From the NCBI GenBank assembly GCA_028289965.1, contig JAQGKS010000052.1:1-64000 (forward strand): a stretch of DNA of 64,000 nucleotides. Reading direction: 5' to 3'. This document shows, in pieces, positions 51,434-59,353 of the stretch (its first letter is position 1; each line of letters starts with the position of its first letter). The translations under genes were made by a program, and so were the position numbers. Source of the DNA: Sphingomonas bacterium (GTDB taxonomy: Bacteria > Pseudomonadota > Alphaproteobacteria > Sphingomonadales > Sphingomonadaceae). The notes beneath the pieces are model-generated. The model ran no database searches. It had not been told where the DNA came from and saw only the letters and a list, made by a program, of their open reading frames with translations.

Positions 51434-52288
51434 ATGGACATTGCGGTAATTGGCGTAGGGGCAATGGGATCGGCGATCGGCGCGCTGCTGGCAGAAAGCG
51501 GCGCGCGCGTGCTGTCGCCGCTCGCCGGACGCAGCGAGCAAAGCCGCAGGCGCGCCGCCGCCGCCGGCATCCGCGATGCGACCCCGGCCGAAATCGCCGG
51601 CTGCCCAATGATTCTTTCGGTGGTGCCGCCGACGCAGGCACCCCAAGTCGCTGTCGCGGTAATGGAGGCTGTGGTGGCGCGTGGCGCGCAGCCAATGTTC
51701 GCCGACTGCAACGCGATCGATCCCGACACGGCACGGGGGATCGGCGAGATGATCGAGCGATCCGGCTGCCGCTTCGTCGATGCCGCGATCCTCGGCGGAC
51801 CGCCCGCCGCCGGCCGAGCACGCCGCCCGCTCTTCTACGCGGCGGGCCGGCATGCGGAGGAGTTTGCAAAGCTCACCGCGTTCGGACTCGACGTCCGTGC
51901 CCTTCCCGCACCGATCGGCGCCGCCTCCGCGCTCAAGATGAGCCTGGCTGCGGTGTCCAAGGGGATGACCGGAGTCCTCGCGCTCGCGCTCCAGCTCGCC
52001 GAGCAAGAGCAGGTCTGCGACTTCTTCGTCGAGCAATTGCGGCAATCGCAGCCGGGGCTCGCCGGCTGGGGCGCCAGCCAGTTTCCCCAACTGGCGGCGA
52101 AGGCGGCGCGATGGGCCGAGGAGATGACGATCCTCGAGCAATTGCTCGCCTCCTCCCCGGGCGGTTCGCAATGCTTCCGCGGTCTTGCCGACATGTTCGC
52201 CGCAGCGCCGCAGGTGCCGGGCGACGATCAGGCGCGGCGCTGGGCTGGGGCGCTGCTGCGCGAACCCGGCCATGACGCGGCCGCCTAG
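51434..52288 (+). CDS. NAD(P)-dependent beta-hydroxyacid dehydrogenase-like, DUF1932-type C-terminus
   Basis: ATG 51434 lies 6 nt after GCAGGAGG. The 284-residue protein has AVIGVGAMGSAIGALLAESG (NAD loop), FADCNAIDPDTARGIGEMIE and AAILGGPPAAG in place of the usual DAPVSGG. A C-terminal all-helical segment from about residue 185 resembles DUF1932 6-phosphogluconate-dehydrogenase-like domains, with a Lys in SALKMSLAAVSKGMTG. It probably oxidises a hydroxy acid. Its end overlaps the convergent GntR gene by 4 nt. Confidence 0.83.
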   Translation: MDIAVIGVGAMGSAIGALLAESGARVLSPLAGRSEQSRRRAAAAGIRDATPAEIAGCPMILSVVPPTQAPQVAVAVMEAVVARGAQPMFADCNAIDPDTARGIGEMIERSGCRFVDAAILGGPPAAGRARRPLFYAAGRHAEEFAKLTAFGLDVRALPAPIGAASALKMSLAAVSKGMTGVLALALQLAEQEQVCDFFVEQLRQSQPGLAGWGASQFPQLAAKAARWAEEMTILEQLLASSPGGSQCFRGLADMFAAAPQVPGDDQARRWAGALLREPGHDAAA

Positions 52289-52935
52289 GCGGCCGCGTCG
52301 ACGTTGAATGCCTGCTCCAGCGCCGATTCGACCCGCTGCCGCGCGGCGAGATATTCGGAGATCAGGCGATCGCGGTCGCGCGCCTCCAGCGCATCGACCA
52401 GCTTGCGCTCGGGGCTCGCCTCGGTGCTGCGCGGAAACATCGAGCGATAACGGTCGGTCAGCGTCCACAGCCGGCGCGCCTCGTGCAGCAGCACCTTTTG
52501 CGGTGAGAGGCTGAAAATCTCGAGCCGCAACTGGCCCAGCATTTCGGACCATTGGGCGAAGTCGCGATGCTGGTTGAGCTGGTCGAGCGCGTCGAACCGC
52601 GGACGCATGCCCTTGACCCACTCGGCGGACGGCCATTCGGCCGTCTCCAGAAGCTTCACCTCCAGCCAGCGGCGCAGACCGTAGAGCTGCAGCGCCTCGG
52701 AATAGTCGAGCGCGGGAACGAAATAACCGCGATTGCGGTCATGCCGGAGAAACCCCTCGGTCGCGAGCAGCTTCAATGCTTCGCGGATCGGGACCTTGCT
52801 GCGGCCGAACTGCTTGGCGAGCTGGGTCTGGCCGAGATGCTCTCCCGGCAGCAATGTTCCCCGGACGATCAACCGGCGCAGTTCATCGGCAACCACGGTT
52901 GGAAGTGAATCGTCCGTAAGTTCGGAGGTGTTCAT
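52285..52935 (-). CDS. GntR-family regulator, FCD type, second copy
   Basis: The 216-residue protein has a GntR winged helix (LRRLIVRGTLLPGEHLGQTQ and RSKVPIREALKLLATEG) closely resembling the 43.6-kb regulator, and a C-terminal helical domain of the same plan (RRLWTLTDRYRSMFP). Where the first regulator has EHKEFH and SKHSLL, this one has LGQLRLE and SPERKLV, so the His residues typical of metal-binding FCD domains are missing. It may sense a ligand without metal or have lost ligand response. No operator of the island type was seen upstream. Confidence 0.87.
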   Translation of the reverse strand: MNTSELTDDSLPTVVADELRRLIVRGTLLPGEHLGQTQLAKQFGRSKVPIREALKLLATEGFLRHDRNRGYFVPALDYSEALQLYGLRRWLEVKLLETAEWPSAEWVKGMRPRFDALDQLNQHRDFAQWSEMLGQLRLEIFSLSPQKVLLHEARRLWTLTDRYRSMFPRSTEASPERKLVDALEARDRDRLISEYLAARQRVESALEQAFNVDAAA

Positions 52936-53025
52936 GCGATCCCCTGCCGACGCCTGTCAGCCCTTGTGTGGTGCGGTCGTCCTGCATTTACAACCCGGCA
53001 AGGCGCCCCGGACCCGGCACATTCA

Positions 53026-53277
53026 TCACGATGCCGACGCCGGCGCCAGGTAGAGCGCACGGCCGCACGCTGCGCAGCAAATGTCGCTGACGGGAACGCT
53101 CACAGCGGGGCTCGGCCCGTGCTGCGCGCTATCGCCGGTGTCGCCGGTGTCGGGGCAGCAAGCGCAGGATCCCCGGACGGTGTGGCTATCATACTGCTCG
53201 AGCATCCCGTCGGTCCAGTCCGCGCGGCAGAAAGGACAGGTCGGGCGCTCCGTCCGGCGCCGTTGGTTCGTGGTCAT
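53026..53277 (-). CDS. Small Cys-rich zinc-ribbon-like protein
   Basis: ATG 53277 overlaps the preceding stop (ATGA), which fixes the start. The 83-residue product has PTCPFCRADWTDGMLEQYD, GSCACCPDTGD and VSDICCAACGRALYL, that is CxxC, CxCC and CCxxC clusters suitable for one or two zinc sites. Small proteins of this sort often serve as metal donors or adaptor subunits. It is the last gene of a coupled operon with an alcohol dehydrogenase and a methyltransferase-like protein. I recognise no named family. Confidence 0.7.
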   Translation of the reverse strand: MTTNQRRRTERPTCPFCRADWTDGMLEQYDSHTVRGSCACCPDTGDTGDSAQHGPSPAVSVPVSDICCAACGRALYLAPASAS

Positions 53278-54683
53278 GGATTTTCCTCGGTATGGCTGGG
53301 GCGCGCGCCGCCTGACATCACCTGGTGGAGATCGGCGGGGCGGGAAATAAGGAAGGCTTCGTCGTTGAACCACAGGCCGCCATGGCGGCGCAGCGTCTCG
53401 CGGGTGACTTCGAGGTAGCGGTCGTGATCCATCACGGTGGCGAGCCGGGCATCCTCGATCTGCGCGACATAGCTCGCCGCGTTCCACGCCGCGATCAGCG
53501 TGGACGAGCCGATCTCGGCCTTCGGATCGACTTCCGACTGCAGGGTGTGGATGCGGAAGCGGAACAAGGCCTCGTCGTTCGACGCCTCATGGAAGTGGTA
53601 GCGGCGCGCATCGGCGCCGAGCGCCGTCGCCACCTCGCGCATCAGCGCCTCCCGGCCATGAACGAACGGCTCTTCGCTCGGCCAGATTTCGCGTATGATC
53701 TCCATGCCCGGATCATGGCCGTACGCCTGGACACCCATCAGCCGGCCGTTGCGCCGCAGCGCGCGGACCAGCGGCGCGACGATCGTCGTCGCCTTGAATG
53801 CGATCGGCGACCGCGCGCGATAGGCATGGGACAGCACGGCAAGGTCGAAGTCGGCGCGCGCCGCGCCGCGCCGCGGCAGGATCGAATCGAGCACGAAGCG
53901 CTGATCCCGGCGGTAGAGCACCAGCACCGCGGGCGTGCGCGGCAGCGGGTGCCCGCTGCCGGGGCTGATCTCGACCTGCCAATTACGCTCAACGAACGAC
54001 TGCAGCCCGGCGATCGCTTCCTCGAAGTCGCCGGCCTTGTCGCCGGTCAGCCCCACCTCCTCCCACACCATCGCGCTGGCGGCGACGGGCGAGCCCGGCA
54101 TGAGCCACGGCGCGTGGGCATAATTGAGGTTGGTGACGACCAGCACTGTTGCGGGGTGCTCCTGGAAGCGATCGGGCATCCGCTCGAGCATCAGGCGGAC
54201 ATTTTCCGCACTGATCTCCTTGGCCACGACATAGAGCGGCAGCCACGGATAGCGGCGGTGGACCCCGCGCAGCAGCCGCGCGAGCACGGTGCCGTCGCCC
54301 GATCCGCCGTCGAACAGGCGCAATGCGGGCGGCTCGGGCTGGGCAAAGGTCAGTTGCTCGAGCGCCCGGTCGGCGACGATCTGCTTTTCCGACGACGTAT
54401 TGACGAACATCAGATATTTCTGGCGATTGTCGTAGAAGCGGAAATTATGCGCCGGGCTGAGGGCCGACGCATCGTTCACCGCCGATCGCAACGAAGGGCC
54501 GCCCTGGCTTTCGATGAAGCGATGCACCCGCTCGACCGTCTGGAGCGTGACGCGGCCGCCCTGTTGCAGCCGGTTGACGAACTTGCCGTCGTTCACCGCC
54601 TGCCGGCCGAAGGTCGACTGGGCGATCTTGAGCCGGCGGCACGCCTCCTCAATCTGTGCGAGCAAGACCTCGCCGTCGGTCAC
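53274..54683 (-). CDS. HTH-like plus methyltransferase-like protein of unknown function
   Basis: GTG 54683 overlaps the ADH stop (GTGA). Frames upstream are antisense to the ADH gene. The 469-residue protein begins with a small helix-turn-helix-like domain (residues about 5-65, EVLLAQIEEACRRLKIAQST, GRVTLQTVERVHRFIE). The paralogous core of the 23.3-kb protein follows: FRFYDNRQKYLMFVNTSSEK, LRLFDGGSGDGTVLARLLR, STLIAAWNAASYVAQIED and LWFNDEAFLISR. A SAM-type glycine motif is plain, but the rest is not a family I can name. Coupling to ADH and a zinc ribbon suggests a dedicated complex. Confidence 0.7.
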   Translation of the reverse strand: MTDGEVLLAQIEEACRRLKIAQSTFGRQAVNDGKFVNRLQQGGRVTLQTVERVHRFIESQGGPSLRSAVNDASALSPAHNFRFYDNRQKYLMFVNTSSEKQIVADRALEQLTFAQPEPPALRLFDGGSGDGTVLARLLRGVHRRYPWLPLYVVAKEISAENVRLMLERMPDRFQEHPATVLVVTNLNYAHAPWLMPGSPVAASAMVWEEVGLTGDKAGDFEEAIAGLQSFVERNWQVEISPGSGHPLPRTPAVLVLYRRDQRFVLDSILPRRGAARADFDLAVLSHAYRARSPIAFKATTIVAPLVRALRRNGRLMGVQAYGHDPGMEIIREIWPSEEPFVHGREALMREVATALGADARRYHFHEASNDEALFRFRIHTLQSEVDPKAEIGSSTLIAAWNAASYVAQIEDARLATVMDHDRYLEVTRETLRRHGGLWFNDEAFLISRPADLHQVMSGGARPSHTEENP

Positions 54684-55789
54684 GCGACCTTCCCTGGACT
54701 GACCGTGATGTGGATCGCATCCGCAATCCCGCGCCCCGCGGTCGCGAGGATCGCCTCGTGCACCTGATCGAGGCCGAAATCGTGGCTGCACAGCTTGTCG
54801 ATCGGCCAGCGGCGCGATGCGACAAGATCGAGGGCGGCCTGAACGGCGCGGTAGCTGTGCCCGCGCGGCGCGCGCACCGTGAGGTAGCGCTTCTTGATCT
54901 CGTTGATCGGCACCGATGCGCCAAGGCCGTTGAGGCTGAGCCAGGCGCCCTTTGCCGAAAGCGCGATCGCCTGCTCGGCGATGCGGCCATCGGGGTCGCC
55001 GGTCGTGTCGACGACCACGTCGACCCCTTTCCCGCCGGTCACGTCCATCACCACCCGCGCCAGATCCTCGGCTTCGACATCGACGGCAATGTCCGCGCCG
55101 AGCTCGCGCGACAGATCGAGCCGCGCGCGATCGCGGCCCATCCCGGCGAGGATCACCGTCGCCGCACCGGCCGCCTTCGCCGCCAGCGCGCAGCCCAGCC
55201 CCTGCTGGCCGGGCCCGAAAACCAGCACCGTCTTGCCCATGCCGGCGCCGCCATCGAGCACCGCCCATTGCACGCCATTGCCCAGGGGGACCGCCAGCGT
55301 CGCGTGCCGCGCATCCATGTCGCCCGGGATCTTGTGGACCACGGCGTTGGGCGCGAGATACATGAATTCGGCATTACCGCCCCAAAGATGCGGCGCGATC
55401 TCGGCATTGCAGGTGCCGTAGCGGAGCGTGTTGAAGCGATCCTCCACGTTGAAGAAGTCGGCCTCCATGCACAGTCGGAAATCCCCTTGCAGGCACCAGT
55501 GGCAATGCCAGCATGGTAGATATTCATGGAGCGCGATGCGGTCGCCCGGTCGCACGCCCCAGCGACGCGCCGCCGCATCGCCGATCCGCTCGACCGTGCC
55601 GACCACTTCATGCCCCATGATGCAGGGTGCGGTGTTCGCGCGGCGATACATTTCCGGATCGCTGCCGCCGACGCCCGAGGATTCGACCCGCAGCAGGCCG
55701 TCGTCCGAACCGACCGGAGGCAGCGCGAACTCGCGGATTTCGGTCTTCTCGACAGCGATCTTGACTGCTGCGCGTGCGACTTCGGCCAT
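54680..55789 (-). CDS. Zinc-dependent medium-chain alcohol dehydrogenase
   Basis: The 369-residue protein has the catalytic-zinc region IMGHEVVGTVERIG, a structural-zinc lobe with four Cys in CWHCHWCLQGDFRLC, and the NAD loop VLVFGPGQQGLGCALAAKAA. It belongs to the threonine/sorbitol-dehydrogenase-like MDR group. It begins an operon (ADH - methyltransferase-like - zinc ribbon) whose genes all overlap by 3-4 nt. An operator pair lies 19 bp before its start, in the gap shared with an MFS gene. Confidence 0.92.
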   Translation of the reverse strand: MAEVARAAVKIAVEKTEIREFALPPVGSDDGLLRVESSGVGGSDPEMYRRANTAPCIMGHEVVGTVERIGDAAARRWGVRPGDRIALHEYLPCWHCHWCLQGDFRLCMEADFFNVEDRFNTLRYGTCNAEIAPHLWGGNAEFMYLAPNAVVHKIPGDMDARHATLAVPLGNGVQWAVLDGGAGMGKTVLVFGPGQQGLGCALAAKAAGAATVILAGMGRDRARLDLSRELGADIAVDVEAEDLARVVMDVTGGKGVDVVVDTTGDPDGRIAEQAIALSAKGAWLSLNGLGASVPINEIKKRYLTVRAPRGHSYRAVQAALDLVASRRWPIDKLCSHDFGLDQVHEAILATAGRGIADAIHITVSPGKVA

Positions 55790-55807
55790 CACTCTCTCGC
55801 TCTAGTA

Positions 55808-55831
55808 TCGTTAGTCACAATGGAATAACAA
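55808..55831. promoter_or_regulatory. Tandem operator between ADH operon and MFS gene
   Basis: TCGTTAGTCAC (55808-55818) and TGGAATAACAA (55821-55831), 13 bp apart, keep the outer TNGT and ACNA halves of the pair, with weaker inner halves. They lie in a 70-bp divergent gap. Confidence 0.6.
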
Positions 55832-55859
55832 TGCGCGGGGTTCAAGGGACTTTGCAAAC

Positions 55860-57056
55860 GTGCTGAACAAGGGACAGACGGCGCTCCTCGCCGGTTTCGC
55901 CGCGCTCGCGCCGCTCGCGATCGACGCCTATCTGCCGGCGATGCCTCCGCTCGCCGCCGATCTCGGCGTCCACGTCGACCAGGCGGGCCAGAGTATATCG
56001 GTATTCCTGTTCGGCATCGCAGGCGGCCAGTTGGTGAGCGGTCCGCTGTCGGACCGGCTCGGTCGCCGCCCGGTCGCGCTCACCGGGTTGGCCTTGTTCC
56101 TTGCCGCCGCGATCGTGGCGGCAGTCACCACAAGTTTCGAAGTCCTGCTCGCAGCGCGGCTGGTGCAGGCGCTCGGTGCCTGCTCGGCGATGGTGACAGG
56201 ACGCGCGATCGTCCGCGACCGGCTCGACGCGACGGAGTCCGCGCGCTTTTTCTCGCTGCTCGCCTTGGTCGGCGGGCTCGCGCCGGTGCTCGCGCCTTTG
56301 CTCGGCGCGGGGCTCGTGATGATCGGCGACTGGCGGCTGATCTTCTGGGTGATGGCCGGATTTTCCGCCCTGCTCCTGCTCGGCGGGATCATCGGCTTGC
56401 CGGAGACGCGCTCCGCGGAAACCGCCGCCAACGCGCGCGCCGAACGGCCGTTCGCTGCCTATAAGGCGCTGCTGCGCAACCCTGCCCTGCTCGGCTATCT
56501 GATCGCGGCAATGTTCAACAGCGCGGCCTTCTTTGCCTATATCGCCAATTCTCCGGTCGTTCTGGTCGGCGGCTTCGGGCTTTCGCCGGCCGGGTTCAGC
56601 CTGTTGTTCGCGCTCAATTCGGTCGCACTCGTCGGCGCCAGCCAGCTCAACCGCAGCTGGCTCAAGACGCGCACGCCCGATCAGATGCTGGCGATCTCGT
56701 CGCGCAACGCCATCGTGCTGGCCGGGCTGTTCCTGCTGGTCGCGGTGACCGGCATTGGCGGCCTGTGGGCGTTGAGCGCGCTGTTCTTCTTCCTGGCCGG
56801 GTCGATCGCCCCGGTGCAGGCGAATACCATGGGCGGCGGTCTTGCGGCCGATCCGGTGCGCGCCGGATCAGCCGCCGCGCTGTTCGGCGGCACCACCTTC
56901 GCCGGCGGCGCCGCGGCGTCTTGGGCGGCAGGGCTGCTCTACGATGGCACCCCTGCCGGCCTGTGCGTGGTGGTTGCGCTATGCCTGATCGGCTCGTCCG
57001 CGGCGATCCGGCTGATCGTGCTGCGCCGCGGCGCTCAGGCCGAGGCGCGCACTTGA
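55860..57056 (+). CDS. MFS transporter, Bcr/CflA (DHA1) type
   Basis: A GTG start gives a 398-residue protein with twelve predicted helices. LAIDAYLPAMPPLAADLGV (helix 1 with the DxYLPAxP motif), SGPLSDRLGRRPVALTGLA and ARLVQALGACSAMVTGRAIV (helix 4-5) are typical of Bcr/CflA exporters. It probably expels an aromatic or otherwise toxic compound. It diverges from the ADH operon and is convergent with an SDR gene (22-nt overlap of the 3' ends). Confidence 0.9.
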   Translation: MLNKGQTALLAGFAALAPLAIDAYLPAMPPLAADLGVHVDQAGQSISVFLFGIAGGQLVSGPLSDRLGRRPVALTGLALFLAAAIVAAVTTSFEVLLAARLVQALGACSAMVTGRAIVRDRLDATESARFFSLLALVGGLAPVLAPLLGAGLVMIGDWRLIFWVMAGFSALLLLGGIIGLPETRSAETAANARAERPFAAYKALLRNPALLGYLIAAMFNSAAFFAYIANSPVVLVGGFGLSPAGFSLLFALNSVALVGASQLNRSWLKTRTPDQMLAISSRNAIVLAGLFLLVAVTGIGGLWALSALFFFLAGSIAPVQANTMGGGLAADPVRAGSAAALFGGTTFAGGAAASWAAGLLYDGTPAGLCVVVALCLIGSSAAIRLIVLRRGAQAEART

Positions 57057-57883
57057 GCCTTGCTGTTGGCGGCTTCGGATAGCGCGCGCCACTGCTCCAT
57101 CTCGAGCTGCTGGCGCTTGATCTCGGCATCGATCATTCCATAGGCGTCGCCCCCGCCGATGAACTGGAGCGGCGGCTCTGCCGAGTCGGCGAGTTCCATC
57201 ACGGCCGCGGCGAGCGTCTCGGGTTCGCCCTGCGCCAGATTGCCGATCAACGCAGCCATCCCCTCGCGGATCGGCGCATAAGGCGCCATCGCATGCGCCG
57301 GCGTCTCGGCCGAGGCACCGAACCGCGTCGCGAACGCGCCCGGCTCCACCACCGTAACCTTGATGCCGAAATCCGCGACTTCCTGCGCCAGGCCGAGGCT
57401 CAATCCCTCGACGGCATATTTGCTCGCGCCATAGAGCGCCAGCAGCGGCGCGGCGGTGCGGCCGCCGACCGACGAGAAGTTGATGATATGGCCGCCGCCC
57501 TGCCGACGCAGATGCGGCACGAACGCGCGGATCACCTCGACCATCCCGAAGAAATTGACCTCGAACAAATGGCGCAGCTGCGCCGGCGCCGCTTCCTCGA
57601 CCGCCGCCTGGAGGCCATAGCCGGCATTGTTGACGAGCACGTCGATCCGCCCGAACCGCAGCAACGCCTCGCGCGCCGCCGTCTGGACCTGCTCGGGATC
57701 GGTGACGTCGAGCTGGAGTGCGACGGCGCGCTCGGGATAGCGCTCCTGCCACTCGACCACCGAATCGCGGTCGCGATCGGTGACGGCGACGCTATCGCCG
57801 CGCTCGAGCGCGGCGGCGACGAGGGCGCGGCCGAACCCGGTGGCGCAGCCGGTGATGAACCAGGTCTTGGTGATCGGTCCCAT
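57035..57883 (-). CDS. Short-chain dehydrogenase/reductase
   Basis: The 282-residue protein has WFITGCATGFGRALV, VLVNNAGYGLQAAVE and catalytic YGASK, with the C-terminal pattern seen in the 46.3-kb paralogue (KVTVVEPGAFAT in both). The reaction is unknown, presumably hydroxyl/ketone interconversion. It diverges from an AAHS carrier with three operator-like elements between, repeating the SDR/MFS layout of the decayed pair at 12.2-12.8 kb. Its 3' end overlaps the Bcr/CflA gene by 22 nt. Confidence 0.9.
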   Translation of the reverse strand: MGPITKTWFITGCATGFGRALVAAALERGDSVAVTDRDRDSVVEWQERYPERAVALQLDVTDPEQVQTAAREALLRFGRIDVLVNNAGYGLQAAVEEAAPAQLRHLFEVNFFGMVEVIRAFVPHLRRQGGGHIINFSSVGGRTAAPLLALYGASKYAVEGLSLGLAQEVADFGIKVTVVEPGAFATRFGASAETPAHAMAPYAPIREGMAALIGNLAQGEPETLAAAVMELADSAEPPLQFIGGGDAYGMIDAEIKRQQLEMEQWRALSEAANSKAQVRASA

Positions 57884-57904
57884 TTTCGTTCATCCCCTGC
57901 ATCG

Positions 57905-57941
57905 TAGTTTGACTGTTTTGTTAGACCATTTAAGTAGACGA
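57905..57941. promoter_or_regulatory. Triple operator array between SDR and AAHS carrier
   Basis: TTGTTAGACCA (57918-57928) is a perfect TNGT-N3-ACNA match. TAGTTTGACTG (57905-57915) and TAAGTAGACGA (57931-57941) are near matches exactly 13 bp on each side. The last one ends 1 bp before the carrier ATG. Confidence 0.72.
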
Positions 57942-57942
57942 T

Positions 57943-59292
57943 ATGGGACAGCAAGCAACAGCCTCCGGCCGCACGGTCAATCTCAACAGCCTGCTCGACG
58001 AGGGTCGCTGGACCGGGTCGCAGAAATTGATCCTGGCGCTGATCGCGCTGGCTTATCTCACCGACGGGATCGCGAACCAGTCGCTCGGCCTCGCCATCCC
58101 TGCGCTGATGCGCGACTGGGGCGTGCCGCGCGAGGCGTTCGCCGGCGTCGCGGCGCTCGGCCTGCTCGGCCTCACGATCGGGGCCGTGATCGGGGGGATG
58201 CTCGGGGATCGCTTCGGGCGTCGCACCACGATAATCCTCAGTACCGCTTTCTTCGGCGCGATGACGGTGGCGCAGGCGTGGGCGACCAACCCACAGGAAC
58301 TGCTCGGCTTTCGCTTCCTAGACGGGATCGGCATCGGCGCGATGATCCCGAACGGCGCCGCGCTGATCAGCGAGTTCACCCCGCGCCGCCAGCGCGCCTT
58401 CGCACTCGCCATCGGGATGACCTTCGTCGCGGTGGGCGCGATGCTCGCCGGGGTGATCGGCAACCTCCTGATCGAACCCTATGGCTGGCAGGGGCTGTTC
58501 GTCGTCCTCGGCGGGATCGCCTTGGTGGTCGCGCTGCTGCTGCTCGTCGCACTGCCCGAATCGCCGATCTATCTGGTCAATTCCGGCGCCAGCCAGAGCC
58601 GCCTGCGCAACGTGGCCGCGCGGTGCGGCCTCCCCGTAGGCGACGCGGTGATCATGGCCAACCCGCGGGAGGCCGCCGCCACCCATCGCACTCCGCTTGC
58701 CGCGCTGTTCGCGCCGGACGTGTCGTCGAGCACCATATTCCTGTGGATCGCCTTCTTCTTCTGTCTCCTCGCCAATTACGCCATGTTCAGCTGGGTGCCC
58801 GCGATGCTCGCCGGGCTTGGCTTCGAACTGTCGCTGACAAGCCTTGGGATGACCGCGCTGTCGTTCGGCGGCATCGTCGGCGGCGTCGGCAGCGGCTGGT
58901 TGATCAACCGCTTCGGATCGCGCGCGACGGTGCTGCGGCTCGCCGCCGGCGGCGTCGTCGCGGCGCTTGCGCTCGGCCTGCTGATCATGGGCGGGGTCGG
59001 TAGCTTCGGCGTGATCCTGCTGATGCTGGCGATCATCGGCATCTTCAGCGCAGGGCTGCTCAACGGCCTCTACACCTTCTCGGCGTTCATCTATCCGGAT
59101 CATGCACGCGGCACCGGCGTCGGCGCGGCCGCGGCGGCCGGACGGGTGGGCGCGATCGCCAGCTCGTGGGCCGGCGTGATCGCGCTGGGAATGGGAGGGG
59201 CTTCGAGCTACTTCCTGCTGATCGCCGGCAGCCTTGCCGTCTCGCTCGGTGCCGTCGCGTTGATCAAGAAGCAGATCCCGGGCAACCGCTGA
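57943..59292 (+). CDS. MFS transporter, aromatic acid:H+ symporter type
   Basis: The 449-residue protein has twelve predicted helices, a long conserved N-terminus (LDEGRWTGSQKLILALIALA), loop 2-3 GGMLGDRFGRRTTIILSTA and FLDGIGIGAMIPNGAALISE, placing it with AAHS carriers (PcaK, VanK, MhpT). It probably imports the aromatic acid processed by the island. No Shine-Dalgarno sequence is evident; the operator array runs up to the ATG. It ends just before a GC hairpin with a CGG repeat. Confidence 0.9.
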   Translation: MGQQATASGRTVNLNSLLDEGRWTGSQKLILALIALAYLTDGIANQSLGLAIPALMRDWGVPREAFAGVAALGLLGLTIGAVIGGMLGDRFGRRTTIILSTAFFGAMTVAQAWATNPQELLGFRFLDGIGIGAMIPNGAALISEFTPRRQRAFALAIGMTFVAVGAMLAGVIGNLLIEPYGWQGLFVVLGGIALVVALLLLVALPESPIYLVNSGASQSRLRNVAARCGLPVGDAVIMANPREAAATHRTPLAALFAPDVSSSTIFLWIAFFFCLLANYAMFSWVPAMLAGLGFELSLTSLGMTALSFGGIVGGVGSGWLINRFGSRATVLRLAAGGVVAALALGLLIMGGVGSFGVILLMLAIIGIFSAGLLNGLYTFSAFIYPDHARGTGVGAAAAAGRVGAIASSWAGVIALGMGGASSYFLLIAGSLAVSLGAVALIKKQIPGNR

Positions 59293-59306
59293 CGCGCATC
59301 CGCTGA

Positions 59307-59351
59307 GCCGCCGCCGCCGTCGAACGGCGGCGGCGGCGGCGGCGGCGGCGA
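59307..59351. repeat. CGG trinucleotide repeat with GC hairpin
   Basis: GCCGCCGCCGCCG (59307-59319) faces a run of about eight to nine CGG units (59325-59350) across a short TCGAA loop, forming a very stable stem between two convergent genes. It may terminate transcription in both directions, and its length is likely to vary by slippage. Confidence 0.8.
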
Positions 59352-59353
59352 GT

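Noticed and set aside
54684-55268. N-terminal extension of the HTH-methyltransferase-like frame
   Set aside because: It lies antisense-frame within the ADH gene on the same strand; the GTGA overlap at 54683 gives the natural start.
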